60,447 bases of DNA, from NCBI GenBank assembly GCA_018644675.1, contig JABGQC010000005.1, positions 1 to 60,447 of the forward strand, in the 5' to 3' direction. Made by a program: the position numbers and the translations under genes. Each line of letters opens with the position of its first letter. The first letter of the stretch is position 1. A model generated the notes under the pieces. It made no database searches and was not told where the DNA came from. It worked only from the letters and a program-made list of their open reading frames with translations. This stretch comes from Candidatus Thioglobus sp. Its GTDB lineage: Bacteria; Pseudomonadota; Gammaproteobacteria; PS1; Pseudothioglobaceae. Shown here piece by piece: positions 27,286-38,480 of this stretch.

Positions 27286-28489
27286 TTTTTTTGCCAGTAT
27301 TGATGTGGGAACCAGCAAAATTGCCGTTCTTATTGCTGACATTGAGGATAATAAATTCCATGTAATTGGTCATGCAATTGGTTCATCTTCAGGTGTTAAA
27401 AATGGAGTTATTGTTGATGTTGATAGCGCTTCACAAGCCATTCGAAAGGTAGTTGATAAGGTTAACAAAAAGTGTAGACGCAAACCTAAATTTATTGATA
27501 TTAATGTCTCTGATTTGCATTTGAGTAGTAGTAATCAAAACCGACCAATTAGTTTTAATGGAAAGCGAAAAATTATCACTAAAGAAGACGTTTTGCAGGC
27601 GATCCAAAACTCTTCAGCAGGTACGGTTGCGACAAACAAAAAAAATCTTGAGGTTATCGTTAACAACTTTACTGTAGATGACCAGATTGAAACTTCTCCA
27701 ATTGGAATGGAGGCTGAGGTTTTGGGTGCCCAAGTGCATCTTGCTTCGGTATCTAATCAAGCTATTAACAATATTAGTCATAGCCTTATTCCAAGTGATT
27801 TAGGCGCTGATAAAATCATTCTTGATTCGATTGCTAGTAGTGCAGTTTGCATTAATCAAGAAGACAAAGACAATGGGGTTTGTTTATTAGACATTGGTGC
27901 GGGTGTGACAAATATTTCAGTTTTTGTCAAAGGTGGTGTTGTTTTTAGCCAGGTGTTTAACATGGGTGGTAATAGAGTTACTAATCATATTGCTCAAGCG
28001 TATAACACCTCGTTTGATGAGGCCGAGCGCTTAAAAATAGAATATGGCATGATGCAATTAGATTCAACAATCCAAGATCGTTTAATTAGGTTTGAACAGA
28101 TTGACTCTATTGAAGAGCACTATCTATCGCTCCATGAGTTGATTATGGTGATTGAAAAACCTTATAAAGAAATTTGTACACTGGTTAAAAAGAGATTAAA
28201 GAGTGAGAAGCTTGACAGATCTTTGAAGGCTGGATTGGTGGTGATTGGTGGCGCTAGCAAAATAGAACACTGTGAAGCTTTTTTGCTAAAAGAATTTCGT
28301 GCGCGCACCAGAGTTGCCAAAATTAATCGAGAATTAGTCAGTGGTAATGAGAAAATTTTAACAGATATCTCGTACTTTTCTGCACTCGGCTTGCTAGCCT
28401 GCAATACACCTAAATCTTATTTACAAGAGCCAGAACAAGTACAAAAAGGTGGCTTGTTTGGTACAATGCAAGAATTATTTAAGTTATAA
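27272..28489 (+). CDS. ftsA: Cell division protein FtsA
   Basis: FtsA is the actin-like ATPase that normally tethers FtsZ to the membrane and recruits later divisome proteins. The start at 27272 has GGGAGAGA upstream; an ATG five codons earlier lacks one. The 405 residues include [16 protein letters not shown] (phosphate 1), [18 protein letters not shown] (phosphate 2), [11 protein letters not shown] (adenosine) and a C-terminal amphipathic helix, [12 protein letters not shown], for membrane binding. ftsZ, which usually follows, is absent: lpxC begins 5 bases after the stop. Upstream is dusA, not ftsQ, so only the edge of the division cluster is kept. Confidence 0.93.
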   Translation: MSNFDFFASIDVGTSKIAVLIADIEDNKFHVIGHAIGSSSGVKNGVIVDVDSASQAIRKVVDKVNKKCRRKPKFIDINVSDLHLSSSNQNRPISFNGKRKIITKEDVLQAIQNSSAGTVATNKKNLEVIVNNFTVDDQIETSPIGMEAEVLGAQVHLASVSNQAINNISHSLIPSDLGADKIILDSIASSAVCINQEDKDNGVCLLDIGAGVTNISVFVKGGVVFSQVFNMGGNRVTNHIAQAYNTSFDEAERLKIEYGMMQLDSTIQDRLIRFEQIDSIEEHYLSLHELIMVIEKPYKEICTLVKKRLKSEKLDRSLKAGLVVIGGASKIEHCEAFLLKEFRARTRVAKINRELVSGNEKILTDISYFSALGLLACNTPKSYLQEPEQVQKGGLFGTMQELFKL

Positions 28490-28494
28490 GTGTC

Positions 28495-29406
28495 ATGATT
28501 AAACAAAGAACCATTAAAAAGACAGTCAAGGCTAGAGGTATTGGTATTCATAGTGGCAGTGTAGTCAACATGACATTGATCCCGGCTGAGATCGATCACG
28601 GCGTTGTATTTAGACGCATGGATGTGGGTGGAAAGTTAGTGCGAGCACACAATGCGTTTGTTAATGAGGTGGTACTATCAACAGGGCTTGAAAATCAAGG
28701 GGTAAAGGTATCTACAGTTGAGCATTTAATGAGTGCTTTTTCCGCGCTAGGTATTGATAATGTTTTGGTTGAGCTTGATTCTTTTGAGGTGCCGATTATG
28801 GATGGATCGTCGGCACCCTTTGTATTTTTGGTACAGTCAGCTGGCATTGAAGAACAAGAAGAGCATAAGCGATTTTTTGTCATCAATGAAACGGTGCGTG
28901 TTGAAAATGGTGATTCTTGGGCTCAAGTGTCCAAGCATGATGGATTTAAGGTTTCCTTAGAAATTAATTTTGACCATAAGAAAGTAAAAGAAAGCGGCCA
29001 ACAATTGAGTATTGACTTTTCACAACAGTCTTATTTAAAAGAAATTTCTCGCGCTCGAACTTTTGGCTACATGAAAGACGTAGAAATGATGCAAAGGCAA
29101 AACTTAGCTTTAGGTGCGAGTATGGATAATGCGATTGCACTGAGTGATGACGATGTGCTGAATGAAGATGGTATGCGTTATCAAAATGAATTTGTTAAGC
29201 ATAAAATTTTAGATATTGTTGGTGACTTGTATTTACTTGGCTCTAATTTAATTGGTCATTATGAAGGTTATAAGACAGGACACCTGCTAAATGACCAGTT
29301 GTTATCAGCCATTTTAGAGCGTCCTGATACTTGGTCAATTGAGACCTTCGAAGAAGAAAATTCGCCAATTCAATTCTATTCAGAAGATTGGCAAAATTCC
29401 TTGTAA
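28495..29406 (+). CDS. lpxC: UDP-3-O-acyl-N-acetylglucosamine deacetylase
   Basis: LpxC performs the committed zinc-dependent step of lipid A synthesis, so the organism makes lipopolysaccharide. The 303 residues match E. coli (305). Zinc ligands are His77 (STVEHLMSA), His236 and Asp240 ([10 protein letters not shown]), each two residues from the E. coli positions. It sits 5 bases after ftsA, in the position it normally holds after ftsZ. Confidence 0.97.
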   Translation: MIKQRTIKKTVKARGIGIHSGSVVNMTLIPAEIDHGVVFRRMDVGGKLVRAHNAFVNEVVLSTGLENQGVKVSTVEHLMSAFSALGIDNVLVELDSFEVPIMDGSSAPFVFLVQSAGIEEQEEHKRFFVINETVRVENGDSWAQVSKHDGFKVSLEINFDHKKVKESGQQLSIDFSQQSYLKEISRARTFGYMKDVEMMQRQNLALGASMDNAIALSDDDVLNEDGMRYQNEFVKHKILDIVGDLYLLGSNLIGHYEGYKTGHLLNDQLLSAILERPDTWSIETFEEENSPIQFYSEDWQNSL

Positions 29407-29432
29407 TAGTCAGTATATTCTAGCATTTCATT

Positions 29433-29441
29433 TGGTATAAT
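29433..29441 (+). promoter_or_regulatory. Extended -10 promoter of the ilv operon
   Basis: TGG directly before TATAAT (29436-29441) forms an extended -10; no good -35 is seen. Transcription would begin near 29448, leaving a leader of about 23 bases, too short for classical ilv attenuation. It lies in the 64-base gap after lpxC. Confidence 0.55.
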
Positions 29442-29470
29442 CGACAAGTTTTTTATACCCAGCTAAAATA

Positions 29471-31204
29471 ATGAAATTAAACGGTGCGCAAATACTTGTA
29501 AATAGCCTTAAAAAAGAAGGTGTTAGTCATATTTTTGGCTATCCAGGTGGTGCTGTCCTGCATATCTATGATGCGCTGGATGCTTGCGATGAAATCAAAC
29601 ATATTTTAGTTCGCCATGAGCAAGGTGCAGCACATGGTGCAGATGGCTATGCGCGAGCAAGTGGCAAGTGTGGAGTTACTTTAGTAACCAGTGGCCCTGG
29701 TATTACAAATGCAGTAACAGGCATTGCCACGGCTTACATGGATTCAATTCCAATGGTTATTATCTCTGGTCAAGTGCCATCAGCCTTAATTGGTAATGAT
29801 GCTTTCCAAGAGGTTGATGCAGTTGGCATTACTCGTTCGTGTGTTAAGCATAATTTTCTGATTAAAGACATTAGTCAAATTGCTAGCACAATTAAGAAAG
29901 CGTTTCATATTGCCACAACGGGTAGACCAGGCCCTGTACTTATTGACATTCCAAAAGATATTACTATTGCTACCATTGAAGAGCAGTCTTATCCAGAAAA
30001 AGTTGAAATGCGCTCATATCAGGTAGTTGGCCGTGCAGATGCTACTCAAATTTCAACAGCAGCAACTCTTATTGCTCAGGCAAAAAAACCAATTATTTAT
30101 GCAGGCGGTGGTTGTGTTATTGGCAACGCTGACCAAGAGCTTAGGGAGTTTACGCGTAATCTAGGCTTTCCAATTACTCAAACATTAATGGGTCTTGGTG
30201 CTTATCCAGCAACTGATAAACAGTCATTAGGTATGTTGGGTATGCACGGTACTTATGAGTCAAATATGGCCATGCACGGTTCTGATTGCGTTATTGCTGT
30301 GGGCGCAAGATTTGATGATCGAGTGACTGCCAATATTGATAAATTTTGTCCAACGGCAAAAATTATTCATATTGATATTGATCCAGCATCTATCTCTAAA
30401 AATGTAGCAGTAGATGCTCCAATTGTTGGCGATGTTAAATCTGTGTTGGTTGATCTTATTACAGCTATGAAAGATAGGTCAACTCAAAATATTGATTCTT
30501 GGTGGCAACAAATTGACAAGTGGCGTAGCGTTGACTCTATGGCCTATGCAAATAAGCCGGGTGTGATTAAGCCTCAGCGTGTAATCGAAGCATTATATGA
30601 AGTAACCAAGGGTCAATCGATTGTCACCTCTGATGTTGGTCAGCATCAAATGTGGGCAGCGCAATATTACCCATTTGACGAGCCTCGTCGCTGGATTAAC
30701 TCTGGCGGATTGGGCACAATGGGTTTTGGATTACCTGCTGCCATGGGTGCAAAACTTGCTTGTCCTGATTTGGACGTAGCTTGTGTAACAGGTGAAGGAA
30801 GTATTCAAATGATGACACAAGAGTTGTCAACCATGTTGCAATATGCCACACCTGTTAAAATTATTAATCTAAATAATGGCTATTTAGGCATGGTGCGTCA
30901 GTGGCAAGAGTTTTTCTATGAAAAACGTTATTCAATGTCTTACATGGAAGCACTACCTGATTTTGTTAAATTAGCAGAGAGTTATGGTCACATGGGGATT
31001 AAAGTAGAGCAAGAGTCTGATCTGATACCTGCTCTGATTGAGGCGTTTAAACAAAAAGATAGAACTGTATTTTTAGATATTATTACCGATTCTTCAGAAA
31101 ATGTTTTTCCAATGATTCCATCAGGCGCAGGACATAATGAAATGTTGCTTGCAGGTAGAGATGAAATGGCTAGCACGAATGATGCAGGCTTAAACTTGGT
31201 ATAA
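29471..31204 (+). CDS. ilvB: Acetolactate synthase, large catalytic subunit
   Basis: This ThDP-dependent enzyme condenses pyruvate to acetolactate (or with 2-oxobutyrate), the first common step of valine, leucine and isoleucine synthesis. The 577 residues match the biosynthetic type. Catalytic Glu50 is in LVRHEQGAAHGADGYARASG, the FAD-associated region follows, and the ThDP/Mg motif runs from GEGSIQMMTQELSTM to NNGYLGMVRQWQ. The regulatory subunit starts 2 bases downstream. The ilvI name is equally valid; isozymes cannot be separated from sequence alone. Confidence 0.95.
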   Translation: MKLNGAQILVNSLKKEGVSHIFGYPGGAVLHIYDALDACDEIKHILVRHEQGAAHGADGYARASGKCGVTLVTSGPGITNAVTGIATAYMDSIPMVIISGQVPSALIGNDAFQEVDAVGITRSCVKHNFLIKDISQIASTIKKAFHIATTGRPGPVLIDIPKDITIATIEEQSYPEKVEMRSYQVVGRADATQISTAATLIAQAKKPIIYAGGGCVIGNADQELREFTRNLGFPITQTLMGLGAYPATDKQSLGMLGMHGTYESNMAMHGSDCVIAVGARFDDRVTANIDKFCPTAKIIHIDIDPASISKNVAVDAPIVGDVKSVLVDLITAMKDRSTQNIDSWWQQIDKWRSVDSMAYANKPGVIKPQRVIEALYEVTKGQSIVTSDVGQHQMWAAQYYPFDEPRRWINSGGLGTMGFGLPAAMGAKLACPDLDVACVTGEGSIQMMTQELSTMLQYATPVKIINLNNGYLGMVRQWQEFFYEKRYSMSYMEALPDFVKLAESYGHMGIKVEQESDLIPALIEAFKQKDRTVFLDIITDSSENVFPMIPSGAGHNEMLLAGRDEMASTNDAGLNLV

Positions 31205-31206
31205 GT

Positions 31207-31683
31207 ATGAGACATATAATTTCAATACAATTAGAAAATGAAGCAGGCGCACTATCAAGAGTGGCAGGGTTGTTTTCTGCACGTGGTTTTAACATTGAAT
31301 CTTTAACCGTTGCAGCTACCAATGACCCAACACTTTCAAGAATGACAATCGTTAGTGTGGGTGATGACGGAATTATTGAGCAAATTGTTAAACAAGTTTA
31401 TAAATTAGTTGATGTGGTCAAGGTAACAGATTTAACCGCTACTGAACACATTGAGCGTGAACTATTACTGGTTAAAATTAGTGTTGCTATCGATACTCAA
31501 GCAAAAGTAGATTCTCAACTTGATCATTTTGGTGCCAAGATAATTGACGTGGCAGAGGATGCGTATATTGTTGAGCTGGCTGGAAAAAGTCAAAAAATTA
31601 ATGATTTTCTAAATGCATTCAATGCAGAGCAAATCATAGAGGTTTCTAGAACAGGCGTGACCGGCGTTTGTCAGAAAATATAA
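31207..31683 (+). CDS. ilvH: Acetolactate synthase, small regulatory subunit
   Basis: A 158-residue protein with the N-terminal ACT domain (ISIQLENEAGALSRVAGLFSARGFNIESL) that binds valine for feedback control, followed by the C-terminal activating domain. The length fits the IlvH type, not the shorter IlvN or IlvM. It begins 2 bases after ilvB and is almost certainly co-translated. Confidence 0.96.
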   Translation: MRHIISIQLENEAGALSRVAGLFSARGFNIESLTVAATNDPTLSRMTIVSVGDDGIIEQIVKQVYKLVDVVKVTDLTATEHIERELLLVKISVAIDTQAKVDSQLDHFGAKIIDVAEDAYIVELAGKSQKINDFLNAFNAEQIIEVSRTGVTGVCQKI

Positions 31684-31703
31684 AGTTAAATAAATAGACG
31701 TGA

Positions 31704-32735
<1,032 letters not shown>

Positions 32736-32747
32736 TCATTCTTAATA

Positions 32748-32772
32748 AACGCCCAACTTAGTTGGGCGTTTT
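32748..32772 (+). terminator. Terminator of ilvBHC
   Basis: AACGCCCAAC (32748-32757) and GTTGGGCGTT (32761-32770) form a 10-bp perfect stem with loop TTA, ending in a TTTT run. This separates ilvC from pssA. Confidence 0.9.
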
Positions 32773-32798
32773 CATTTCTAAGGCGTTATAATTAAATC

Positions 32799-33557
32799 AT
32801 GAAAACTAATAAAGCGAGGAGAGGTGTTTACCTCTTACCAAATATCTTAACCACCTTTGGGTTATTTTCTGGATTCTTTGCAATTATCTTGGCAACTAAA
32901 GGTCAGTACTCGGAGGCAGCTATCGCTATCTTTGTTGCCATGTTGTGGGATGGTCTAGATGGTCGAGTGGCTCGACTGACCAATACACAAAGTGAGTTTG
33001 GTGAGCAGTATGACTCCATGGCGGACATGGTGTCATTTGGTGTGGCACCTGCACTACTTATGTATTTTTACTTGTTCGAAGGTTTGGGCAAGGTTGGCTG
33101 GATTGGCGCCTTTGTTTATGTGGCGGCCGGTTCATTGCGCTTGGCACGTTTTAATACGCAAATCGGCGTTCAAGATAAGCGCTATTTTCAAGGCTTGCCT
33201 TCTCCAGCCGCAGCTGCACTTATTGCTGGCTTGGTTTGGACTAAAGAAATGATGGGTCCTAGTGCTTATGATGAGCAATATTTAGTTGCCGGTGCTTGGA
33301 TTATTTTAGTGTCTGCTGGCATCTTAATGGTGAGTAATATTCGTTACTATAGCTTTAAAGAAATCAATCTTAAGGGTAGGTCTTCTTTCAAATTACTCTT
33401 GCTAGCAACCTTGATTATGATTGTCGTCTCGTTGTGGCCAAGTGCTATTTTATTTATATTTTTCTTTGTTTATGCGGTGTCTGGACTGGTATTAACAACG
33501 ATTGAAGTAAGGAATAAACGCGCCTTGAAAAAACAAGCTAAGAAAGGCTCAAAATAA
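32799..33557 (+). CDS. pssA: CDP-diacylglycerol-serine O-phosphatidyltransferase
   Basis: An inner-membrane enzyme that makes phosphatidylserine, precursor of phosphatidylethanolamine. The 252 residues have about eight hydrophobic segments and the CDP-alcohol phosphotransferase motif DGLDGRVARLTNTQSEFGEQYDSMAD (DG..AR...G..D...D). This is the integral PssA type of Bacillus and many proteobacteria, not the E. coli peripheral type. The C-terminus is Lys-rich. A TATAAT (32787-32792) ends 6 bases before the ATG and no ribosome site is seen, so the message may be leaderless. Confidence 0.92.
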   Translation: MKTNKARRGVYLLPNILTTFGLFSGFFAIILATKGQYSEAAIAIFVAMLWDGLDGRVARLTNTQSEFGEQYDSMADMVSFGVAPALLMYFYLFEGLGKVGWIGAFVYVAAGSLRLARFNTQIGVQDKRYFQGLPSPAAAALIAGLVWTKEMMGPSAYDEQYLVAGAWIILVSAGILMVSNIRYYSFKEINLKGRSSFKLLLLATLIMIVVSLWPSAILFIFFFVYAVSGLVLTTIEVRNKRALKKQAKKGSK

Positions 33558-33572
33558 TTTATAATTGGAATT

Positions 33573-33665
33573 ATGAATTATTTGACATATTTTTCTTTTC
33601 AAGGCTACTTCGTAGACTTACATCGATTACTGCCGTAGGGCAGATATTAACTCGTACGGCTTTTT
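33573..33665 (+). promoter_or_regulatory. Candidate leader peptide and attenuator before leuA
   Basis: In the 160-base gap before leuA, a 21-codon frame (33573-33638) starts MNYLTYFSFQ and ends DLHRLLP, with adjacent Leu codons TTA CTG just before its end. Two overlapping hairpins follow: CTGCC/GGCAG (33630-33643) and GCCGTA/TACGGC (33632-33660), the latter followed by TTTTT. They share bases and cannot both form. This is the layout of amino acid attenuation. The peptide has no strong ribosome site, and a perfect TTGACA (33582-33587) inside it raises the alternative of a promoter there. Confidence 0.5.
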
Positions 33666-33717
33666 AGCTAAACAATAAACAATAGAATTAGAAAAAACAT
33701 GAAAAAAGGAGACTTAA

Positions 33718-35250
33718 ATGTCTGATAAATTAATTATTTTTGATACAACTTTGCGTGATGGAGAGCAGTCACCTGGTGCATCAATGACCAAAGATGAAAA
33801 AGTTCGCATTGCTAAGGTGTTAGAAAAAATGCGTGTTGATGTTATTGAAGCGGGTTTTGCCATTGCATCTCCTGGTGATTTTGAAGCAGTTCAAGCGGTT
33901 GCCAATACGGTTAAAGATTCTACTATTTGTTCATTGGCTAGAGCGCTGGACAAGGATATTGACCGTGCTGGAGAGGCGCTTAAAGGTGCCAATTCTGCAC
34001 GTATTCATACGTTTATTGCCACCAGTGATATTCATATGAAAATGAAATTGCAAATGACACCTGATCAAGTAGTTGAGCAGGCTGTTAGAGCAGTTAAGCG
34101 TGCTAGAAAATACACAGATAATGTTGAATTTTCTCCAGAAGATGCGGGGCGTTCCGATGAAGATTTCTTATGTCGTGTAATTGAGGCAACTATTGCTGCG
34201 GGTGCTACAACAATTAACATTCCAGATACGGTGGGTTATAACTTACCCCATCAATTTGGTAATACGATTAAATCGTTAATTGAGCGTGTACCAAACTCAG
34301 ATCAAGCTATTTTTTCAGCGCATTGTCACAACGACTTAGGTTTGGCTGTTGCTAATTCTCTATCAGCGGTGCTTAATGGTGCTAGACAAGTAGAATGCAC
34401 AATTAATGGCCTGGGTGAGCGTGCTGGTAATACAGCTTTAGAGGAAGTGGTTATGGCGGTTCGCACTCGTCAAGATGAATTTTCATGTGACAGTAATATT
34501 GATACTACACACATACTTTCTGCATCGCGTCTGGTTTCTTCTGTGACTGGTTTTATTGTACAACCCAACAAAGCTATTGTTGGTGCGAATGCTTTTGCTC
34601 ATGAAGCAGGCATTCATCAAGATGGCGTACTTAAGCATCGTGAAACCTATGAAATCATGCGAGCTGAAGACGTGGGTTGGAATGCCAATCAATTGGTATT
34701 GGGCAAGCACTCAGGGCGTAACGCCTTTAAAGCCAGGTTGATTGAGCTTGGTGTTGAATTTGATTCAGAAGAAAGTTTAAATGACGCCTTTAGACGCTTT
34801 AAAGAGTTGGCTGATAAAAAGCACGAAATTTTTGATGAAGATCTTCAGGCGCTTGTATCTGAAACTCAGGTGGTTGAAAGCGAGCATATAAAATTAATCT
34901 CTCTAAAAGTAACTTGTGAGACTGGTGAAAAAAATCAAGCAACGGTCGTCCTTTCAATCGATGGCAGTGAAAAAAGCATGACAGCCGAAACCTCAGGTTC
35001 TGTTGATGCAACTTTTAGCGCCATTAATAAACTATTGGATATGCAAGTTAACCTACAGTTGTATTCTGTATCTAATGTAACTCAAGGTACCGATTCATTA
35101 GGCGAGGTGAATGTACGCCTAGAGCATAATGGCAAAATTATCAATGGCCAGGGTGCTGATACAGATATTGTTATTGCTAGTGCCAAAGCTTATCTTCATG
35201 CACTTAATAAAGTGCTGGCCGATACGGATAGGGCTCACCCTCAAATCTAG
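33718..35250 (+). CDS. leuA: 2-isopropylmalate synthase
   Basis: LeuA condenses 2-oxoisovalerate with acetyl-CoA, the first leucine-specific step. The 510 residues match the family. The TIM-barrel start is [13 protein letters not shown] (Arg13, Asp14), a metal-binding HCHNDLGLA motif lies near 200, and [14 protein letters not shown] follows. The C-terminal 120 residues form the leucine-binding allosteric domain. AAGGAG lies 8 bases before the ATG. leuB, leuC and leuD are not adjacent. Confidence 0.96.
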   Translation: MSDKLIIFDTTLRDGEQSPGASMTKDEKVRIAKVLEKMRVDVIEAGFAIASPGDFEAVQAVANTVKDSTICSLARALDKDIDRAGEALKGANSARIHTFIATSDIHMKMKLQMTPDQVVEQAVRAVKRARKYTDNVEFSPEDAGRSDEDFLCRVIEATIAAGATTINIPDTVGYNLPHQFGNTIKSLIERVPNSDQAIFSAHCHNDLGLAVANSLSAVLNGARQVECTINGLGERAGNTALEEVVMAVRTRQDEFSCDSNIDTTHILSASRLVSSVTGFIVQPNKAIVGANAFAHEAGIHQDGVLKHRETYEIMRAEDVGWNANQLVLGKHSGRNAFKARLIELGVEFDSEESLNDAFRRFKELADKKHEIFDEDLQALVSETQVVESEHIKLISLKVTCETGEKNQATVVLSIDGSEKSMTAETSGSVDATFSAINKLLDMQVNLQLYSVSNVTQGTDSLGEVNVRLEHNGKIINGQGADTDIVIASAKAYLHALNKVLADTDRAHPQI

Positions 35251-35666
35251 TGACCATACCTAGGGCACGCTATCTTGATACGTTGGGCATACCTGGGTAT
35301 TTATACGCGTCTAAAAATTTAGGCAATCCAAGTGCTCAGCTAATTCAAACTCAGTGCTTGGTGATTGAGACAGAATGTGTTGAATCAATTTGTGAGCCTG
35401 GGGTGGTGCAAGATTTTTTATATAAAATGCTGTCGGCAGTGGGACTGGATAAGCAAGATGTTGTGTGCATTCAATCGCCTATTGATAAAATATCACAAGA
35501 AATTTGCAAATATAATGCCCAAGCTGTTTTGGTCATGGATGATCAAGTTTCTCCCATTAAAGACAAGATGTTTATCATTCAACACCCTGGTCATATTTTA
35601 AAAAACGACCAACTTAAGCGCGAGGCTTGGGAAGTGTTAAAGCAAGTAAAAGCATGTCTAAAATAG
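35250..35666 (+). CDS. Uncharacterised protein, possibly DNA polymerase III psi (HolD-like)
   Basis: A 138-residue protein starting with GTG that overlaps the leuA stop (TAGTG). The N-terminus [14 protein letters not shown] and the C-terminus [22 protein letters not shown] resemble the ends of HolD, the clamp-loader psi subunit, in spacing and character; the C-terminus also recalls the HPS..LLR....K..AW motif of family 4 uracil glycosylases. Neither is conclusive. There is no signal peptide or membrane segment. It overlaps queH by 13 bases. Confidence 0.55.
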   Translation: MTIPRARYLDTLGIPGYLYASKNLGNPSAQLIQTQCLVIETECVESICEPGVVQDFLYKMLSAVGLDKQDVVCIQSPIDKISQEICKYNAQAVLVMDDQVSPIKDKMFIIQHPGHILKNDQLKREAWEVLKQVKACLK

Positions 35667-36343
35667 ATTACAGTCTAAATGGGTATGAGCGTCCAACCCT
35701 AAAAACACCCAATGGTGAAAAGAAACTGTTAATGCATTCGTGCTGCGCTCCTTGCGCAGGTGAAGTGATGGAGGCATTAGCTGCCTCACATATTGATACT
35801 ACTATCTTTTTTTACAATCCTAACATTCACCCAAAAGAAGAGTATGAATTGCGCAAAGAAGAGAATATTCGTTTTGCTCAAAAATTAGGTATGCCATTTG
35901 TTGATGCTGATTATGATAAAGATAATTGGTTTGATCGCATCAAGGGGCAAGAAGACGAACCGGAACGTGGTGCGCGCTGTACAACTTGCTTTGACATGAG
36001 GTTTGAGGTTACTGCTCAGTATGCTAAGGAAAATGGGTTTGATTTAATCTCCTCAACACTAGGAATTTCGCGTTGGAAGGATATGAAACAAATCAATGGC
36101 TGCGGTGCTCGTGCAACTAGCACATATCAAGAGGTTTCTTATTGGGACTTTAATTGGCGCAAGCAGGGCGGATCCTCTAGAATGTTGGAACTGTCAAAGC
36201 GCGAAGAGTTCTATCAGCAAGAATATTGTGGTTGTGTGTACTCTTTGAGAGATACTAATCGCTGGCGGGAATCTCGCGGTAGAGACAAAATTGAACGCGG
36301 CGTTAAATTTTACCAAGAGGCGATGAAAGGCCTTGATAAATAA
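35654..36343 (+). CDS. queH: Epoxyqueuosine reductase QueH
   Basis: QueH (DUF208) carries out the last queuosine step on tRNA without vitamin B12, replacing QueG. The start ATG 35654 gives [14 protein letters not shown], 229 residues. Cysteines for the metal/cluster site are in [22 protein letters not shown] and [10 protein letters not shown], and the family motif [15 protein letters not shown] is present. The longer frame from a TTG upstream adds nothing conserved. With queE at 3.5 kb it supports a complete queuosine pathway in the genome. Confidence 0.93.
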   Translation: MSKIDYSLNGYERPTLKTPNGEKKLLMHSCCAPCAGEVMEALAASHIDTTIFFYNPNIHPKEEYELRKEENIRFAQKLGMPFVDADYDKDNWFDRIKGQEDEPERGARCTTCFDMRFEVTAQYAKENGFDLISSTLGISRWKDMKQINGCGARATSTYQEVSYWDFNWRKQGGSSRMLELSKREEFYQQEYCGCVYSLRDTNRWRESRGRDKIERGVKFYQEAMKGLDK

Positions 36344-36346
36344 CGT

Positions 36347-37243
36347 CTAATCCAGTAAGTATAATAACAAAGATTTTTGCGCATGTAGGCGATTTTCAGC
36401 CTCATCCCAAACCAAGCTTTGCTCACCATCAATCACCTCAGCAGCAACCTCTTCTCCACGATGAGCTGGTAGGCAGTGCATAAAGCTAGCATTAGCATTG
36501 GCGCTTTGCATTAAGGCTTGATCGACTTGGAATTCCTTAAATGCCAGCTCACGTTTAGTTTGCTCTGCCTCTTGACCCATGGATGCCCAAACATCAGTCA
36601 CCACTAAGTCAGCATTATTACAGGCTTGATCGGCATCATTGAACAGCGAGATATGATCAGCGTAGTTGTCAATAAATGTTTGATCAGGCTCATAGCCTTT
36701 AGGTGTGGCAATGTTAAGCTTAAATCCAAATGCTTTAGCCGCTTGTATGTAAGTATGGCACATGTTGTTGCCATCGCCAATCCAGGCAACAGTCTTACCT
36801 TGGATTGAGCCATTATGCTCTTTATAGGTCATCATATCGGCTAAAAGCTGACAAGGGTGGGACTCATCACTCAGTGCGTTGATGATTGGTACAGAACCAT
36901 TCTCTGCAAAGGTATTAATATCTTTATGAGAAGATACTCTCATCATAATAATATCCACCATAGAGCTGATAACAATTGCACTATCTTTAATCGGCTCACC
37001 GCGCCCCAGTTGAATATCACGGTCTGATAAAAATAAAGCATGACCCCCTAATTGAGTCATGCCCGCTTCAAAAGAAACTCGAGTTCGCGTTGAAGATTTA
37101 TCAAAAATCATTGCCAAGGTTTTATTTTTTAGTGTTTGATTAATTTCCCCAGATTTATGCTGCTTTTTTAGGGCGATAGCGTTATCGATAATGCTATTTA
37201 AATCCTCAGTGGGTAAATCATCCAAATTAATAAAATGCTTCAT
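36347..37243 (-). CDS. argF: Ornithine carbamoyltransferase
   Basis: ArgF makes citrulline from ornithine and carbamoyl phosphate. The 298 residues match the family. The carbamoyl-phosphate motif is SSTRTR (50-55) and the ornithine-binding motif is [11 protein letters not shown] near the C-terminus. It follows argD with a 15-base gap in an arginine operon. It converges on queH with only 3 bases between the stops. Confidence 0.96.
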   Translation of the reverse strand: MKHFINLDDLPTEDLNSIIDNAIALKKQHKSGEINQTLKNKTLAMIFDKSSTRTRVSFEAGMTQLGGHALFLSDRDIQLGRGEPIKDSAIVISSMVDIIMMRVSSHKDINTFAENGSVPIINALSDESHPCQLLADMMTYKEHNGSIQGKTVAWIGDGNNMCHTYIQAAKAFGFKLNIATPKGYEPDQTFIDNYADHISLFNDADQACNNADLVVTDVWASMGQEAEQTKRELAFKEFQVDQALMQSANANASFMHCLPAHRGEEVAAEVIDGEQSLVWDEAENRLHAQKSLLLYLLD

Positions 37244-37258
37244 TTTTATTCTCCTGCG

Positions 37259-38416
37259 CTAAAGTGCGCTGACTAATTCACAAATGATATTGATCATTTC
37301 ATCCGCTTGATCTTTGTTAATAATGAGTGGCGGCAGTAAGCGAATAGATTGGCCGGTAATATTAATTAATAGTTTTTTATCCAAGGCTTGTTGCAATAGT
37401 TGCGAGCAATCCTTTGTGAGTTCGATGGCGATCATCAAACCTTTTGAGCGAATCTCTAGTACGTGATCAACAGATTTTAATTTATCTGCAAAGCTAGCAA
37501 CGATGTACTCGCCCATGTGTGTGGCATTGTTCAAAATGTTATCTTGTTTGATAATATCTAAAACCGTTAAAGCCACGCGACAGACTAGTGGATTGCCGCC
37601 AAAAGTAGATCCGTGAGTGCCTGGTGTTAACAGCTTGGCTGCTTTGCCTTTAGCCAAGCAAGCGCCAATTGGAACGCCGTTACCCAGGCCTTTGGCTAAG
37701 GTTAATACATCGGGTGTAATATGATTGTATTGATGTGCAAACATTTTTCCGGTTCGGCCAATGCCCGTTTGCACTTCATCTAAAATTAAAAGCCAATTAT
37801 TTTTTTGGCAAATTTCTTGAACTTGATTTAGGTAGTTAGCATCAGGCACAATAACACCACTTTCACCCTGGATAGGCTCCAACATAACAGCGGTAATTTT
37901 AGAATTGTTTTGATGCGCTTGAATGGCGTTAATATCATTAAACTCAACGTGAATAAATTCACTAACCAAAGGTGCAAACCCAGCCTGAACTTTTGGATTT
38001 CCAGTAGCTGACAGGGTGGCCATAGTACGGCCATGAAAACTTTGTTTAGCTGTCAAGATGACAGGCTTATCAATCTGGTTAGCATGGGCATGCAGTCTGG
38101 CAATTTTAATCGCCGCTTCATTGGCCTCAGCACCTGAGTTGCCAAAAAAAACACCATCCATATTAGCAAGTTTGCACAACTCTTCTGCAAGTGTTTCTTG
38201 GTGTTGTATATGGTACCAATTGCTAGTATGTAGGAGTTGCTGTGATTGTGATTGAATTGCTTTGGAAATTTCTGGATGAGCGTGTCCAAGTCCAGTGACA
38301 CCAACACCACAAAGTGCATCTAAGTAAGTCTCACCTTTGTCATCCGTTAAATGACAGCCACTACCTTTGATAAAGGTAACCGCTAGAGGTGTGTAATTAG
38401 ACATTAAATATGACAT
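37259..38416 (-). CDS. argD: Acetylornithine aminotransferase
   Basis: ArgD makes N-acetylornithine in arginine synthesis and in some bacteria also acts in lysine synthesis. The 385 residues are a class III PLP fold: NSGAEANEAAIK near 93-104, the cofactor Asp in ILDEVQTGIGRTG, and PLP Lys242 in LAKGLGNGVPIGA. AAGGA lies 9 bases before the first ATG, favouring it over the ATG four codons later. The terminator of the upstream orphan gene lies just before it. Confidence 0.94.
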   Translation of the reverse strand: MSYLMSNYTPLAVTFIKGSGCHLTDDKGETYLDALCGVGVTGLGHAHPEISKAIQSQSQQLLHTSNWYHIQHQETLAEELCKLANMDGVFFGNSGAEANEAAIKIARLHAHANQIDKPVILTAKQSFHGRTMATLSATGNPKVQAGFAPLVSEFIHVEFNDINAIQAHQNNSKITAVMLEPIQGESGVIVPDANYLNQVQEICQKNNWLLILDEVQTGIGRTGKMFAHQYNHITPDVLTLAKGLGNGVPIGACLAKGKAAKLLTPGTHGSTFGGNPLVCRVALTVLDIIKQDNILNNATHMGEYIVASFADKLKSVDHVLEIRSKGLMIAIELTKDCSQLLQQALDKKLLINITGQSIRLLPPLIINKDQADEMINIICELVSAL

Positions 38417-38439
38417 TAGAGCTTTTCCTTTAAAAGCAA

Positions 38440-38461
38440 AAAAGCCCCGTTAGGGGCTTTT
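38440..38461 (-). terminator. Terminator of the 67-residue orphan gene
   Basis: AAAAGCCCC and GGGGCTTTT form a 9-bp stem with loop GTTA; read on the minus strand a run of Ts follows. It lies 19 bases after the stop of the small gene and 23 bases before the start of argD, so argD must have its own promoter or depend on read-through. Confidence 0.85.
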
Positions 38462-38480
38462 GTACCAATCAGAGTTTAAA

